This document shows, one piece after another, positions 34,654-44,082 of a DNA stretch of 64,000 bases. Each line of letters starts with the position of its first letter. Within the stretch, counting starts at the first letter, position 1. Both the position numbers and the translations under genes were made by a program. The notes beneath the pieces are model-generated. The model was not told the origin of the DNA. It worked only from the letters and a program-made list of their open reading frames with translations, and searched no databases. The DNA is taken from contig NZ_JAKVIL010000001.1 in the NCBI RefSeq assembly GCF_022601675.1, forward strand, positions 558,001 through 622,000, written 5' to 3'. The stretch comes from Ancylobacter gelatini. GTDB lineage: Bacteria > Pseudomonadota > Alphaproteobacteria > Rhizobiales > Xanthobacteraceae.

Positions 34654-36647
34654 CAGAACGACTGCCCCAGGCTGACATAGATGCCGTACGTGCCGTCTTC
34701 CGGGCTCGGATTGAGCGGGAAGGCGAGATCGACGCGCAGCGGGCCGATGGCGGTGTAGTAGCGCAGGCCGATGCCGGCGGAATATTTCATCTCGTCAAAG
34801 TCCGGCAGTTCGGAGGTAAAGGCCGAACCCATATCCAGGAACGGCACCACGCCGATGGTGTCGGTGATCCTGATGCGCGCTTCCACGGAGGCCTCGAAGA
34901 AGCTGCGACCGCCAATGATCACGCCGTCGGCGTTGCGCGGGGAGGCCGACTGGTAGTCATAGCCGCGCAGCGAGCCGCCGCCGCCGACATAGAACCGCCG
35001 CTGCGGCGGGATGTCGTCGAGGCTGGCGCCGAGCACGCTGCCAGCGGCGACGCGGCCGGCGAGGATGTAGCGCTTGCGCTCGTCCAGCGCGTAATAGGTC
35101 GAGGCCGAGCCCTTCAGCATCGCCGGCCCGCCCCCGGAATCGCCGAGATAGGCGAAGGGCTCCACCGTGCCGGAAATGCGCCAGCCGCGCGAGGGATCGA
35201 GGTCGTTGTCGGTGCTGTCGTAATTCACGTCGATCGGCACACCGGCGATGAAATAGTCATGGGTGCCGGTGGTGTCCTCGACCTGCGACTCTTCGAGGTC
35301 GATGCTGACCTGCATGGAGAGTTGATCGTTGAAGCGATGCCGCACGCCGGCCAGCAGCGTGATGGCCTCGTTGACATAGGCGTTGGTCACCTCGCGGAAA
35401 ACCGCGGCCTGCGCGATCAGGTCATCCTGCGCGGTGTAGATGCCGGGCTTCATGAAGGAGGCCGCGAGCCGATAGCCGAACGGGTCGGCATCCGGCACCG
35501 CCTCTGGCTTCTGGCCGAACCACGACACCTGCGAATCCAGCCGCAGCGTCTCGCCGCCGCCGAACAGGTTGCGATGGCCCCAATAGGCGTTGATGGCCGA
35601 GCCGTCCGTGCTGGAATAGGTCGCGCTGAAGCCGACATAGCGCGGCTTGCGGGCGGTGACCTCGATGGTGATCGGGAGGCTCCCGTCAGGCGCGAGATGA
35701 TCCGCCTCGACCAGACGCACGCCCGCGATGGCCTCGTATTTCAGCAGCCGCCGACGCAGCCGGTTCAGCACCTCCGGCGAGTAGGGCGTGCCGGGCGCGA
35801 TCTCGACCCGCTCCTCGATAAAGCCGGGCGTGAGGAAATCCGCGCCTTCCACGGTGAAGCGACCGAAGGTGGCGACCGGGCCGGGCGAGACCAGTATCGC
35901 CACATCCAGCTTGCGCGTGGCGTGGTCGGCCACGACGTCCTTGTCGACCACACGGGCGAAGGGGTGGCCGGAGCGGCGCCAATGATCCACCAGCACGCTT
36001 TCGGCCCGCACGATCGCGCTCGCCAGCGCCGGCTCGCCGGGCTGAAGGTTCAGCACATCAAGGGAAGGGGCGTCGGCCAGCGGGCGATGGGTGGCGGCGT
36101 CGAGGATCTGTACCTTGCCGAAGGTGAAGACCGGGCCGGGATCGACATCGATGCGCACCGGAACCGGCCCGCGCTTGCGCGCCGCCTCCAGCAGGTCGAA
36201 AATATTTGGCGCGTCCGGCGCATTTCCGGCCAGTGTGATGCGGATCACGCCGGCATAATGGCCGAGCGAATAGAGCGCGGCGTTGATGTTGCCCTCATCC
36301 GCCCGCGCGCGGCGCACCAGCCCGGCGGCGCCGGAAGGCGGGCGGTTCTTGAGCGACTCGAGGTTCGAGGCGTCGGTGACGGCATTGCGCAGATCGCGGT
36401 CGCCGCCGCGCACCTCGATGTCGACGCTGTAGGGCAGCGCATCGATGGTGGGCGCCTCGCTTCCGGCCGTGCGCTGCGGATTGAACAGGTTCAGCAAGGA
36501 GTTGAACAGGCCGGGTTGCTCGGTCGCCGCGCCGGCGCTCTCCTGCGCAATGGCCGGAAGGGGCGCGGCAATCAGGGCCACCGCGCTGAGCGCGAGCAGG
36601 CTCCGTGACTGTTTTTCATTCGACGCCCGATACACCAACGACAACAT
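34653..36647 (-). CDS. tamA: TamA, Omp85-family outer-membrane protein
   Basis: A 664-residue Omp85 protein: signal peptide to about residue 34 (AIAQ), a low-complexity stretch, three POTRA-like domains (about 70-330; for example SVDIEVRGG, PVRIDVDPGPVFTFG, EERVEIAPGTPYSPE) and a 16-stranded barrel to the end, including the conserved VGGGGSLRGYDYQS region and a C-terminal Phe (SLGQSF). Pairs with TamB. Confidence 0.93.
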   Translation of the reverse strand: MLSLVYRASNEKQSRSLLALSAVALIAAPLPAIAQESAGAATEQPGLFNSLLNLFNPQRTAGSEAPTIDALPYSVDIEVRGGDRDLRNAVTDASNLESLKNRPPSGAAGLVRRARADEGNINAALYSLGHYAGVIRITLAGNAPDAPNIFDLLEAARKRGPVPVRIDVDPGPVFTFGKVQILDAATHRPLADAPSLDVLNLQPGEPALASAIVRAESVLVDHWRRSGHPFARVVDKDVVADHATRKLDVAILVSPGPVATFGRFTVEGADFLTPGFIEERVEIAPGTPYSPEVLNRLRRRLLKYEAIAGVRLVEADHLAPDGSLPITIEVTARKPRYVGFSATYSSTDGSAINAYWGHRNLFGGGETLRLDSQVSWFGQKPEAVPDADPFGYRLAASFMKPGIYTAQDDLIAQAAVFREVTNAYVNEAITLLAGVRHRFNDQLSMQVSIDLEESQVEDTTGTHDYFIAGVPIDVNYDSTDNDLDPSRGWRISGTVEPFAYLGDSGGGPAMLKGSASTYYALDERKRYILAGRVAAGSVLGASLDDIPPQRRFYVGGGGSLRGYDYQSASPRNADGVIIGGRSFFEASVEARIRITDTIGVVPFLDMGSAFTSELPDFDEMKYSAGIGLRYYTAIGPLRVDLAFPLNPSPEDGTYGIYVSLGQSF

Positions 36648-36859
36648 CCGACCAGTACAAGCCCCGCGAACGCCGAAACCGATGGCGACCCACGGGATCG
36701 AGGCGGGCCCGAAGGACCGCGAGGAACCATGAAGCCGCGAACCTAATCCGCGACGATGAACAATGGCTTGCTGCCGGGCAGCTTATCCTGATTGCCGCGT
36801 GACGGCCGCGACGTCAACCTCAGCCGTGGACGCAACGGCATCAGGGTGCCGTGGAGCGG

Positions 36860-37501
36860 TCACAGTCGCAGATGCTGGCGCAACTCCAGCGCGAGCGCCT
36901 CGACCTCCAGCGCGCCCTTGCTGCCCGGCGCGGTCTCCATGATGGTCAGTCCGTCGCCCATGCTGGCGGCAAAGCCGGTGCGGTTGCCGAGCCGCACCTC
37001 CGCCGCCGGATGACCGAGAGAGCGGATGGCCTCGGTGATTTCCTGCGTCAGCGCCACGCGCTGCACGGCGCGGTTGATCACCAGCAGCGAGGCCTTGCCC
37101 TCCTTGGCGATCATTTCAAGCGTCGGCCGGGTGGCCCACAGGTCGATCGGGGTCGGCTGGACCGGCACGGTGACGATATCGGACACCTCGATCGCGGGGC
37201 GGGATTCCACGTCGGATTTGGGCGGGGTGTCGATCACGACAAAATCATAGTCGCGCGCCAGGCTGCGCGCCTCGCGACGCGCGCCCCAGCCGCTGGCGGT
37301 GCGGAAGACGAGGCCGGTTTCGTCCTCGCCCAGCGTCTGCTCGCGGGTCTCGAACCATTCGCCGAGGCTGCCCTGCGGGTCGCAGTCCAGCAGGGCGACG
37401 CGAGCGCCGTCGCGCGCCACGGCGACGGCGATGTGGGCGGCGAGGGTGGTCTTGCCCGATCCGCCCTTCTGCTGCGCAATCGTGATGATGCGGCCGCTCA
37501 T
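36860..37501 (-). CDS. Orphan ParA-family ATPase
   Basis: A 213-residue deviant Walker-type ATPase: QQKGGSGKTT at the start, LLDCDPQGSL, and VVIDTPP for Walker B. There is no ParB gene beside it, so it is an orphan ParA of the kind that positions protein cargo or acts in partition in some plasmids. I chose ATG 37501, where the ParA fold begins; the open frame continues 18 codons further. About 210 bases separate it from tamA. Confidence 0.88.
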   Translation of the reverse strand: MSGRIITIAQQKGGSGKTTLAAHIAVAVARDGARVALLDCDPQGSLGEWFETREQTLGEDETGLVFRTASGWGARREARSLARDYDFVVIDTPPKSDVESRPAIEVSDIVTVPVQPTPIDLWATRPTLEMIAKEGKASLLVINRAVQRVALTQEITEAIRSLGHPAAEVRLGNRTGFAASMGDGLTIMETAPGSKGALEVEALALELRQHLRL

Positions 37502-37595
37502 GCCTGATGCTCCCTTGCCCAAGGGGAGGTTTGCACCGCAACAGCCGCGCCGCAACCGCTAATGCAGCCGCGACGCCGGCTTATCCGGCGATCAA

Positions 37596-38300
37596 TCAGA
37601 CCGAGGCGCCGGCTCCCAGCACCACGACGCGGGTGCCGACCGGGATGCGGTTGTAGAGATCGATGGCATCCTGATTGATCATGCGGATGCAGCCGGAGGA
37701 CACGTTGGTGCCGATGGAATAGGGCTCCAGCGTGCCGTGGATGCGGTACAGCGTGTCCTTGCCGTTCTGCCACAGATACATGGCCCGTGCACCGAGCGGG
37801 TTGGACAGGCCGCCGGCAACGCCGTCGCCGCTTTGCAGCTTGCTGAGCTGCGGCTTGATGTCGGGCCGGCGCTCGATCATCTCCTTGGGCGGATACCAGT
37901 CCGGCCATTCCTGCTTGGAATTGATGGTGGCGACGCCCGACCAGGAAAAGCCCTGCTTGCCGACGCCGACGCCGTAGCGCATCGCGGTGCCGCCGGGCTG
38001 CACGAGGTAGAGGAACTTGGCCTGCGGATCGACGATGATGGTGCCGGGCGGCTCCTTGCCCGAATAGGGCACCTGCCGGCGCAGATAGGCCGGATTGATC
38101 TGGGAGGTGTCGACGCCCGCGATGGGGTAGCGGTCCTGCACCGGCCCATAGCCGCCGCCCGAGCCGGCATAGCTCATGGCGGGGGAGATGGGCTCCACCG
38201 GGGCGCGGGCCGACGTCGTGCGGTTGCAGCCGCCGAGGGCGACGGCGATGCCGGCAAGCGATAGGCCGGTCAGAAAGGTGCGGCGATCAGGGGTGCGCAT
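37596..38300 (-). CDS. L,D-transpeptidase (YkuD family)
   Basis: A 234-residue periplasmic enzyme with a twin-arginine-like signal DRRTFLTG and a lipobox-like LGGC near residue 25. The catalytic motif is IHGTLEPYSIGTNVSSGCIRM (His and the nucleophilic Cys). It should make 3-3 peptidoglycan cross-links or attach proteins to peptidoglycan. It lacks a LysM or PG-binding domain. Confidence 0.92.
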   Translation of the reverse strand: MRTPDRRTFLTGLSLAGIAVALGGCNRTTSARAPVEPISPAMSYAGSGGGYGPVQDRYPIAGVDTSQINPAYLRRQVPYSGKEPPGTIIVDPQAKFLYLVQPGGTAMRYGVGVGKQGFSWSGVATINSKQEWPDWYPPKEMIERRPDIKPQLSKLQSGDGVAGGLSNPLGARAMYLWQNGKDTLYRIHGTLEPYSIGTNVSSGCIRMINQDAIDLYNRIPVGTRVVVLGAGASV

Positions 38301-38513
38301 GGTCTACGACTCTCAACCGGACGGGGTGCCCGCAATTAATTGCGATTATGCCTAACAAAACCTTACCGGCGATCGTCAGCCGTGCCGCGGATATAAACGC
38401 GCAGCTGGCGGAATGTTCGATCAAATGCGCTTGTGCGCGCATGTCCATGCGTCATCTGTCGCGCAAAAGGCACGCATCAGGTGCCGATCGTGCCGGCCGG
38501 GAGGCAAACCGCG

Positions 38514-39113
38514 CTATTTCGGCCGCGGGATCGAGCGCACCTGATCAACCCAGGCGTAATCGAAATAGCCGGCGCGGGCGAGCGGCTGGAGCCGTTCGGT
38601 GCGCACCAGCCCGTCCTCGATGAAGCGTTCGTCGAGATGCACGCCGACGATCTCGCCGAGCGTCAGCAGTCGGCCGGACCACGCGCCGTGACGGTCCTTG
38701 ATCTCGATGATCTCGATCAGCACGCATTCCAGCGCGGCGGGAGAGGCGGCGACGCGCGGTGGCTTCACCAGCCGGGACGGGGCAGTGTCCAGCTCGGCGA
38801 GGTCGAACTCGCTGTCCTCCGGCCCGATCGGCCTGGAGGTGAGGTTCACCTGCTCGATCAGATCGTGGGTGGGAAGGTTCCACACGAACTCGCCGCTGTC
38901 GCGGATGTTGCTGACCGAGTGCTTCCAGCCATCGCTGGAGAAGGCGAGGATGGACGGGTTCTCGCTCACGAGATTGAAGAAGGAGTAGGGGGCGAGATTG
39001 GCGGTGCCGTGCGGCGACAGGGTGGAGATCCAGCCGATGGGACGCGGGGCGACGATGGCTTTCAGCGGATCGTGCGGCAGGCCGTGATTGCGCCGGGAAG
39101 GTTCGTAGAACAT
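38514..39113 (-). CDS. Flavin reductase-like FMN-binding protein
   Basis: A 199-residue protein of the flavin reductase/FMN-binding split-barrel family: PLKAIVAPRPIGWISTLS, NLAPYSFFNLVSENP and SVSNIRDSGEFVWN are its characteristic segments. It probably binds FMN and reduces flavin or a substrate with NAD(P)H. It is four bases from the nitroreductase gene and both are on the same strand, so a shared redox role is plausible. Confidence 0.88.
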   Translation of the reverse strand: MFYEPSRRNHGLPHDPLKAIVAPRPIGWISTLSPHGTANLAPYSFFNLVSENPSILAFSSDGWKHSVSNIRDSGEFVWNLPTHDLIEQVNLTSRPIGPEDSEFDLAELDTAPSRLVKPPRVAASPAALECVLIEIIEIKDRHGAWSGRLLTLGEIVGVHLDERFIEDGLVRTERLQPLARAGYFDYAWVDQVRSIPRPK

Positions 39114-39117
39114 CGGG

Positions 39118-39681
39118 TCAGAACCTCGTCACGATGGCGTCGAGCGCGGGGCGCGGGCGGTCGTCCTGCGGCCGGGCGAGGGTGCCGATATGGACGAAGC
39201 CGACAATGCGCTCCTCCTCCGACAGCCCGAGTCCGGCGCGCACGCGCGGGTCATAGGACTGCCAGCCGGTGAGCCACACCGCCGCGTAGCCGAGCGCATG
39301 GGCGGCGAGCACCAGCAGCGTGCAGGCAGCGCCTCCGGACAGCAGCTGCTCGAACTCGGGAATCTTCGCGTGCGGCACGGCACTGGAGACGACGGCGACG
39401 ACCAGCGGGGCCTGCGTCATCCGCGCCCGCTCAATGGCGAGACGGTCGGAATCGGCCTGCGGGTTGTCGGCCGCGAACACGCCGGCGATGACGCCGCCAG
39501 CCCGCGCGCGCGCCTCGCCTTCGAACACGATGAAGCGCCACGGCGCCAGCTTGCCATGATCGGGCACGCGGGAGGCAATGGTCAGCATCTCCTCGATCTC
39601 GGCGGGCGAGGGGCCGGGCTCGGCGAGATCGAAGACTTTCGGGCTCTTGCGCGTCTTCAGCAGGGTGCGGGCGTCGATCAT
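39118..39681 (-). CDS. Nitroreductase-family protein (YdjA-like)
   Basis: A 187-residue small nitroreductase: the FMN-binding RKSPKVFD near the start, VPDHGKLAPWRFIVF, and the C-terminal VGFVHIGTLARP. The length matches the minimal YdjA group. It likely uses FMN and NAD(P)H. It is upstream of the flavin-reductase-like gene in a two-gene unit. Confidence 0.9.
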   Translation of the reverse strand: MIDARTLLKTRKSPKVFDLAEPGPSPAEIEEMLTIASRVPDHGKLAPWRFIVFEGEARARAGGVIAGVFAADNPQADSDRLAIERARMTQAPLVVAVVSSAVPHAKIPEFEQLLSGGAACTLLVLAAHALGYAAVWLTGWQSYDPRVRAGLGLSEEERIVGFVHIGTLARPQDDRPRPALDAIVTRF

Positions 39682-39818
39682 GGTCCATCCTTAGTGGTGG
39701 AGCCCTCGGGTAGCATGGCACGCGGCGCGCTCCAAGGCGGACGGGCGCCGGTCCCGCCTTGGTGATACGCCGCGCGGTGACTTGAATTCGCCCCGGTTTG
39801 GGGGCACGAAAGCGCGGC

Positions 39819-40958
39819 ATGCGACACAGAACCCACCCCGCGACCTCCCGTTTGCTTCAAGCATTTCCGTGCACGGCCGCCGCCCTGGCGATGCTGGCGG
39901 CCGGGGGGACGTGTGTCCGCGCGCAGAACGCCGCGCCGCTTAATTCCGGCACGCTGACGCAGGCCATGCCCTTCGTCGGCACCCAGTCGCCGACCGGGCA
40001 GTTACCCTCGCGCGTGGGGCCGCCGCAGCCGCTCACGCCCGGTGGACGCGCCAACCCGAGCGACCCGCATGCCATCCTGCCCCAGCCACCGCCCGGCAAG
40101 GCCGCGATCGGCATGAGCGCGCGCTTCGGTGCGGCCGAGCCGCTGGTGCCGCGCGGGCTGGTGTGGCGCATTTTCGCCGACCAGCCGGAAACCTCCGGCG
40201 CCTACCCGCTGGTGGCTGAGGCCGCCGAGCCGGCGCCGGTGTTCTTCCTGTCGCCCGGCGGCTATGTGGTTCATGTCTCCTACGGGCTCGCCAGCGTGGC
40301 GCGCCGCATCGTGGTGGGCGACGATTCCCGCCGCGAGCAGATCATCATGTCGGCCGGGGCGGTGCAGCTCCAGAGCGACGTCGACGACAAGCCGATCCCG
40401 CCCGAAAAGATCAGCTACGATATTTTCGAGGGCAGCTTCCTGCAGGGACGCGCCTCAAGCCGCCCCTTCTATCGTGGCGCGAATTCCGGCGATCTCATCA
40501 TACTGCCGGCAGGCGACTATTACGTGGTCTCGACCTATGGCGACGGCAATGCGGTGATTCAGGCCGACATCGCGGTCGCGGCCGGCAAGGTGACCGACGC
40601 GACGCTGCATCACCGCGCCGCTGAGGTGACGCTGCGGCTGGTGCAGGCCAAGGGCGGCCAGCCGCTGCCGGACACGCAATGGTCCGTGCTTTCGCCGGGC
40701 GGCGACGCGATCAAGGAATCCAGCGGCGCCGTGCCGTCCTTCGTGCTGGCGGAAGGTCGCTACCAGGCCATCGCGCGCTATGACGGCAAGACCTATTCCA
40801 AGGAATTCGACGTCGAATCGGGCAAGGACCAGCCGGTCGAGGTGACGATCGGCGAGCAGATCACGGCGCCCGCGTCCCCGCAGGTCGATGGCGGCGACGG
40901 GCTGGAAGGATCCGGTGACGGCGATCTCGGGGTGAGTGCCGAGGGCAGCGGCGACTGA
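39819..40958 (+). CDS. Exported beta-sandwich protein of unknown function
   Basis: A 379-residue protein with a signal peptide (hydrophobic AAALAMLAAGGTCVRAQ). The body has at least three repeats of a roughly 80-residue unit ending in a glycine-tyrosine turn (FLSPGGYVVHVSYG; LPAGDYYVVSTYGDG; LAEGRYQAIARYDGKTY), like bacterial Ig or carboxypeptidase-regulatory domains. The C-terminus is acidic and Gly-rich. I do not recognise a function. The start at ATG 39819 is the one that gives a compact signal peptide. Confidence 0.7.
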   Translation: MRHRTHPATSRLLQAFPCTAAALAMLAAGGTCVRAQNAAPLNSGTLTQAMPFVGTQSPTGQLPSRVGPPQPLTPGGRANPSDPHAILPQPPPGKAAIGMSARFGAAEPLVPRGLVWRIFADQPETSGAYPLVAEAAEPAPVFFLSPGGYVVHVSYGLASVARRIVVGDDSRREQIIMSAGAVQLQSDVDDKPIPPEKISYDIFEGSFLQGRASSRPFYRGANSGDLIILPAGDYYVVSTYGDGNAVIQADIAVAAGKVTDATLHHRAAEVTLRLVQAKGGQPLPDTQWSVLSPGGDAIKESSGAVPSFVLAEGRYQAIARYDGKTYSKEFDVESGKDQPVEVTIGEQITAPASPQVDGGDGLEGSGDGDLGVSAEGSGD

Positions 40959-41036
40959 GCGGCTTATTGCGGCCTGCCCGGCGGTTATGGTCAACGCTTT
41001 CTTAAGCTGCACCGGGTCACCATCCGACCACCGAAG

Positions 41037-42185
41037 ATGATCCGACGGGTGGCTGCCATGATCGTGCGACAGTTTCTGCTCTGGGCCCGTACCGCTCCCG
41101 CCAATGTTCGCGCACAGGCGGCTTCGGCTCTGGCGCGGGCTTACCTGCGGGCCGATCTCGGGGCACAGGATCGCGCCGAGCTGGAAGAGGCGCTGCCGCT
41201 GATGATCGTGGACCCGGCGCCGCAGATGGGGCTGGCGCTGGCCGAGGCGTTCTGCCGCCACCCGTTGGTGCCCGTCGACATCGTGCTCTCGCTGGCAGCG
41301 AACGAGGGCGATGCCGGGCTGATGATGCTGGCGCGCTCGCCGGTGCTGCATGAACGCGAGCTGATCGAACTGGTGGAAACCGGATCGCCGGCCCGGCAGG
41401 CCGCGATTGCCAGCCGCGAGGGGCTGGTCGCGCCGGTCGCCGCCGCGATTGCCGAGGTCGGCCATGCCGCCGCCTCCCTGACGCTGGTCACCAATGCCTC
41501 CGCCGATATCCCGGGCTTCGCGCTGGCACGCATCGTCGAGCGCTTCTCGCACCTGCCGGCGATGCGCGAGGCGCTGCTGGCGCGCCCCGGTCTGCCCGCT
41601 GCCGCGCATCATGCGCTGATCCGGGCTGTGGCCGGCGCGCTTACCAGCTTTGTCTCGGAACGCGACTGGATGGGAACGGCCGACGCCGCGCGGGTTGCGC
41701 GCGAGGCCTGCGAGCGGGCGACGCTGACCTGCGCCGACGGGCGCGAGGATGCCGACGTGCGCGGGCTGGTCGAGCAGATGTACCGGAACGACCAGCTCAC
41801 CCCGGCTCTGGTGCTGCGTGCGCTGCTGTCCGGGCAGGTGCGGCTGTTCCTCGAAGCGGTCTCGGTGCTCTCCGGCCTGCCGACCGACCGGGTGGCGGCG
41901 CTGGCCGCCGACCGCTCGGGTGCCGCCTTCCGCGTGCTCTATGATCGGATCGGGCTGCCGCGCGGCGCCTATGTCGCCTTCCGCACCGCGCTTCAGGTGA
42001 TGCAGGCGGAGAGCTATGTCGACGAGGGCGAAGGTACCGCCGGCCTCAAGCGCCGCATCGTCGAGCGCGTGCTCGACCAATATGCCGGGCTGGGCGAGAC
42101 GCAGGGCAGCGGCAAGCTGATCGAGGTGCTCCAGCGCTGGCAGGCCGAGGCAATCCGCGACGCGGCCGACCGTCAGGCGGCGTGA
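41037..42185 (+). CDS. DUF2336 protein
   Basis: A 382-residue, almost entirely alpha-helical protein made of HEAT-like repeats (repeated D-x-x-P and L-x-x-L-A patterns) matching the alphaproteobacterial DUF2336 family. No signal or membrane helix is visible. Its function is unknown. ATG 41037 is used; ATG 41058 is an alternative. It converges on nadK. Confidence 0.82.
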   Translation: MIRRVAAMIVRQFLLWARTAPANVRAQAASALARAYLRADLGAQDRAELEEALPLMIVDPAPQMGLALAEAFCRHPLVPVDIVLSLAANEGDAGLMMLARSPVLHERELIELVETGSPARQAAIASREGLVAPVAAAIAEVGHAAASLTLVTNASADIPGFALARIVERFSHLPAMREALLARPGLPAAAHHALIRAVAGALTSFVSERDWMGTADAARVAREACERATLTCADGREDADVRGLVEQMYRNDQLTPALVLRALLSGQVRLFLEAVSVLSGLPTDRVAALAADRSGAAFRVLYDRIGLPRGAYVAFRTALQVMQAESYVDEGEGTAGLKRRIVERVLDQYAGLGETQGSGKLIEVLQRWQAEAIRDAADRQAA

Positions 42186-42194
42186 GGCGCCGTC

Positions 42195-43013
42195 TCAGTC
42201 GAACTGCTCGCGCAGGATGCGCTCCTCGATCGAGTGATCGCGGTCGACCAGCATGATCAGCGTCGAGTTCGGATCGAGGCGCGCGCGCACGGCGACGGCG
42301 TTCAGCACCTGAAAATGGTCCGCCGTGGCATTGACCGGGCGCTTTTCCGATTCCAGCACCGCGATATCGACCCGCACACGGTCCGGCACCAGCGCACCGC
42401 GCCAGCGCCGCGGGCGAAAGGCCGAGATCGGCGTGACCGCCAGCAGCGGCGTGCCGATCGGCAGGATCGGGCCCTGGGCCGAGAGGTTGTAGGCGGTGGA
42501 GCCGGCGGGGGTCGCCACCAGCACGCCGTCGCAGATCAGCTCCTCCATGCGCACCTTGCCGTCGATGGCGATGCGCAGCTTGGCGGCCTGATAGGACTGA
42601 CGGATCAGCGACACCTCATTGATCGCCGGCGCGCGATGGGTGCGCCCGGACGTATCGGTGGCTTCCATCATCAGCGGGTGGATCACCACGCGCTGCGCGG
42701 CGGCGATGCGCGCGGGCAGGTCCTCGTGACGATAGGAGTTCATCAGGAAGCCGACCGATCCACGATTCATCCCGTAGATCGGGATGCCGGTGTCGCGGAA
42801 GCGATGCAGCGTCTGCAGCATGAAGCCGTCGCCGCCGAGCGCCACCACGATATCCGCATCCTCCGGGGCGACATTGCCATAGCGCGCGACCAGCTCGGCG
42901 CGGGCCTGCACGGCATCCGTCGCCTCGCTCGCGACAAAGGCGATTCGGCCATATGCTGGTGCCTCGGGGGCGTCTGTCGCGGAAGCCGAGGCGGGACGGG
43001 CGACTTCGTTCAT
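42195..43013 (-). CDS. nadK: NAD kinase
   Basis: A 272-residue enzyme phosphorylating NAD to NADP. The signature [25 protein letters not shown], the NEVSLIRQ motif and [17 protein letters not shown] are all present. A short N-terminal extension is low in complexity. The start at ATG 43013 is back to back with cutA on the other strand. Confidence 0.95.
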   Translation of the reverse strand: MNEVARPASASATDAPEAPAYGRIAFVASEATDAVQARAELVARYGNVAPEDADIVVALGGDGFMLQTLHRFRDTGIPIYGMNRGSVGFLMNSYRHEDLPARIAAAQRVVIHPLMMEATDTSGRTHRAPAINEVSLIRQSYQAAKLRIAIDGKVRMEELICDGVLVATPAGSTAYNLSAQGPILPIGTPLLAVTPISAFRPRRWRGALVPDRVRVDIAVLESEKRPVNATADHFQVLNAVAVRARLDPNSTLIMLVDRDHSIEERILREQFD

Positions 43014-43044
43014 CGTGGACGGGCCCGATCGCGGGGTTTCGAGG

Positions 43045-43380
43045 ATGGCGCCACATAACGGCTATGGCACGGTACTGATCTATACGACCTGGCCAAGCCC
43101 CGTCGAGGCCGAGGCCGCCGGCAGGGCCATCGTTGCCGATGGGCTGGCGGCCTGCGTCAATATACTGCCGGGAATGGTATCGATCTATCGCTGGCAGGGC
43201 GAAATCGAGCGGGCGCAGGAGACGGTGATGCTGCTCAAGACCCGCGAGGACCTCGCCGAGGCGGTGGCGCAGGCCGTGCGCGCGCGCCATTCCTACGAGG
43301 TGCCGGCCATCCTCTTCCTCCCCGTCTCCGGGGGCGACGAGGCGTATCTCGACTGGATCGAGGCGGAGACGGAAGAGTAG
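43045..43380 (+). CDS. cutA: Divalent-cation tolerance protein CutA
   Basis: A 111-residue CutA-family protein: [43 protein letters not shown] and the C-terminal [12 protein letters not shown]. It forms a trimer related to PII. ATG 43045 gives the normal length; an upstream in-frame GTG at 43015 would overlap the nadK promoter. Confidence 0.92.
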   Translation: MAPHNGYGTVLIYTTWPSPVEAEAAGRAIVADGLAACVNILPGMVSIYRWQGEIERAQETVMLLKTREDLAEAVAQAVRARHSYEVPAILFLPVSGGDEAYLDWIEAETEE

Positions 43381-43395
43381 CGAGGCTACCGGCCG

Positions 43396-43653
43396 TCAGC
43401 CTTCAGCCTCGCGCAGATAGGGCTCGACCGGGCCCTTGAGCTTGACCGTCATCGGGTTGCCGGCGCGGTCCTTGGCCTTGCCGACCGAGACGCGGACCCA
43501 GCCCTCGCTGACGCAATATTCCTCGACATTGGTCTTCTCGACGCCCTTAAAGCGGATGCCGACGCCACGGGCGAGAAGCTCCTCATTGTAATGGGGGCTC
43601 GACGGGTCGCTGGAGAGGCGGTCGGGCAGGGCGGCGGGGACGGTATCGTTCAT
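43396..43653 (-). CDS. DUF3297 protein
   Basis: An 85-residue soluble protein with the conserved DRLSSDPSSPHYN and FKGVEKTNVEEYC motifs of DUF3297, common in proteobacteria. Function unknown. The start at ATG 43653 has GAGGATGCC upstream. It converges on cutA with a 15-base gap. Confidence 0.9.
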   Translation of the reverse strand: MNDTVPAALPDRLSSDPSSPHYNEELLARGVGIRFKGVEKTNVEEYCVSEGWVRVSVGKAKDRAGNPMTVKLKGPVEPYLREAEG

Positions 43654-43725
43654 GGCATCCTCGGCAAGGCGAATGGATCGGCCGGCACACATAGCCTCAT
43701 GCCGCCGGCCTGCCAATCGCCGCGC

Positions 43726-44082
43726 TCAGCTTTCGTCGAACCACACCGTCAGCCAGACCGTCGGCATACCCGCCGCGGTCTCGTCCACCCGGTGGCGCCG
43801 GAGCGGCGCGATCAGCAGATGATCGCCCGGCAGCAGGCGGCGCGGTGCCGCTTCATCCTCGAAACGCAACCATGCCTCACCGCTGACCAGCAGCACCCAT
43901 TCCGCCTGCGCCTGCTCGTACCAGAAGCCGGGCGGGCTCGACTGGCCCTGCGAGACGATCCGCTCGATGCGCAGCCCCGGCCGCACCAGAAGATCCTGGA
44001 CATGCTCGGCCGAGGCGGGGAGATCGCCCAGTGCGGCGAAAAGGTTGCCGGCCCCGGCCGCGTGGTCGTCCCCGGCGCTCAG
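43726..44082 (-). CDS. Cupin-domain protein, probable CTG start
   Basis: About 118 residues with a single cupin domain (ERIVSQGQSSPPGFWYEQ, WVLLVSGEAWLRFED, LLPGDHLLIAPLRRHRV). The family's usual N-terminus (NLFAALGDLPASAEH) is present, but there is no ATG, GTG or TTG before it in this frame. CTG 44082 overlaps the stop of the metallo-beta-lactamase gene as CTGA and would provide a coupled start; the first standard start (GTG) would remove the conserved part. Function unknown; a frame error is an alternative. Confidence 0.6.
   Translation of the reverse strand: MSAGDDHAAGAGNLFAALGDLPASAEHVQDLLVRPGLRIERIVSQGQSSPPGFWYEQAQAEWVLLVSGEAWLRFEDEAAPRRLLPGDHLLIAPLRRHRVDETAAGMPTVWLTVWFDES

Noticed and set aside
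38348-38623. 91-residue plus-strand frame upstream of the L,D-transpeptidase
   Set aside because: It overlaps the end of the flavin reductase gene and has no ribosome-binding site or motif.
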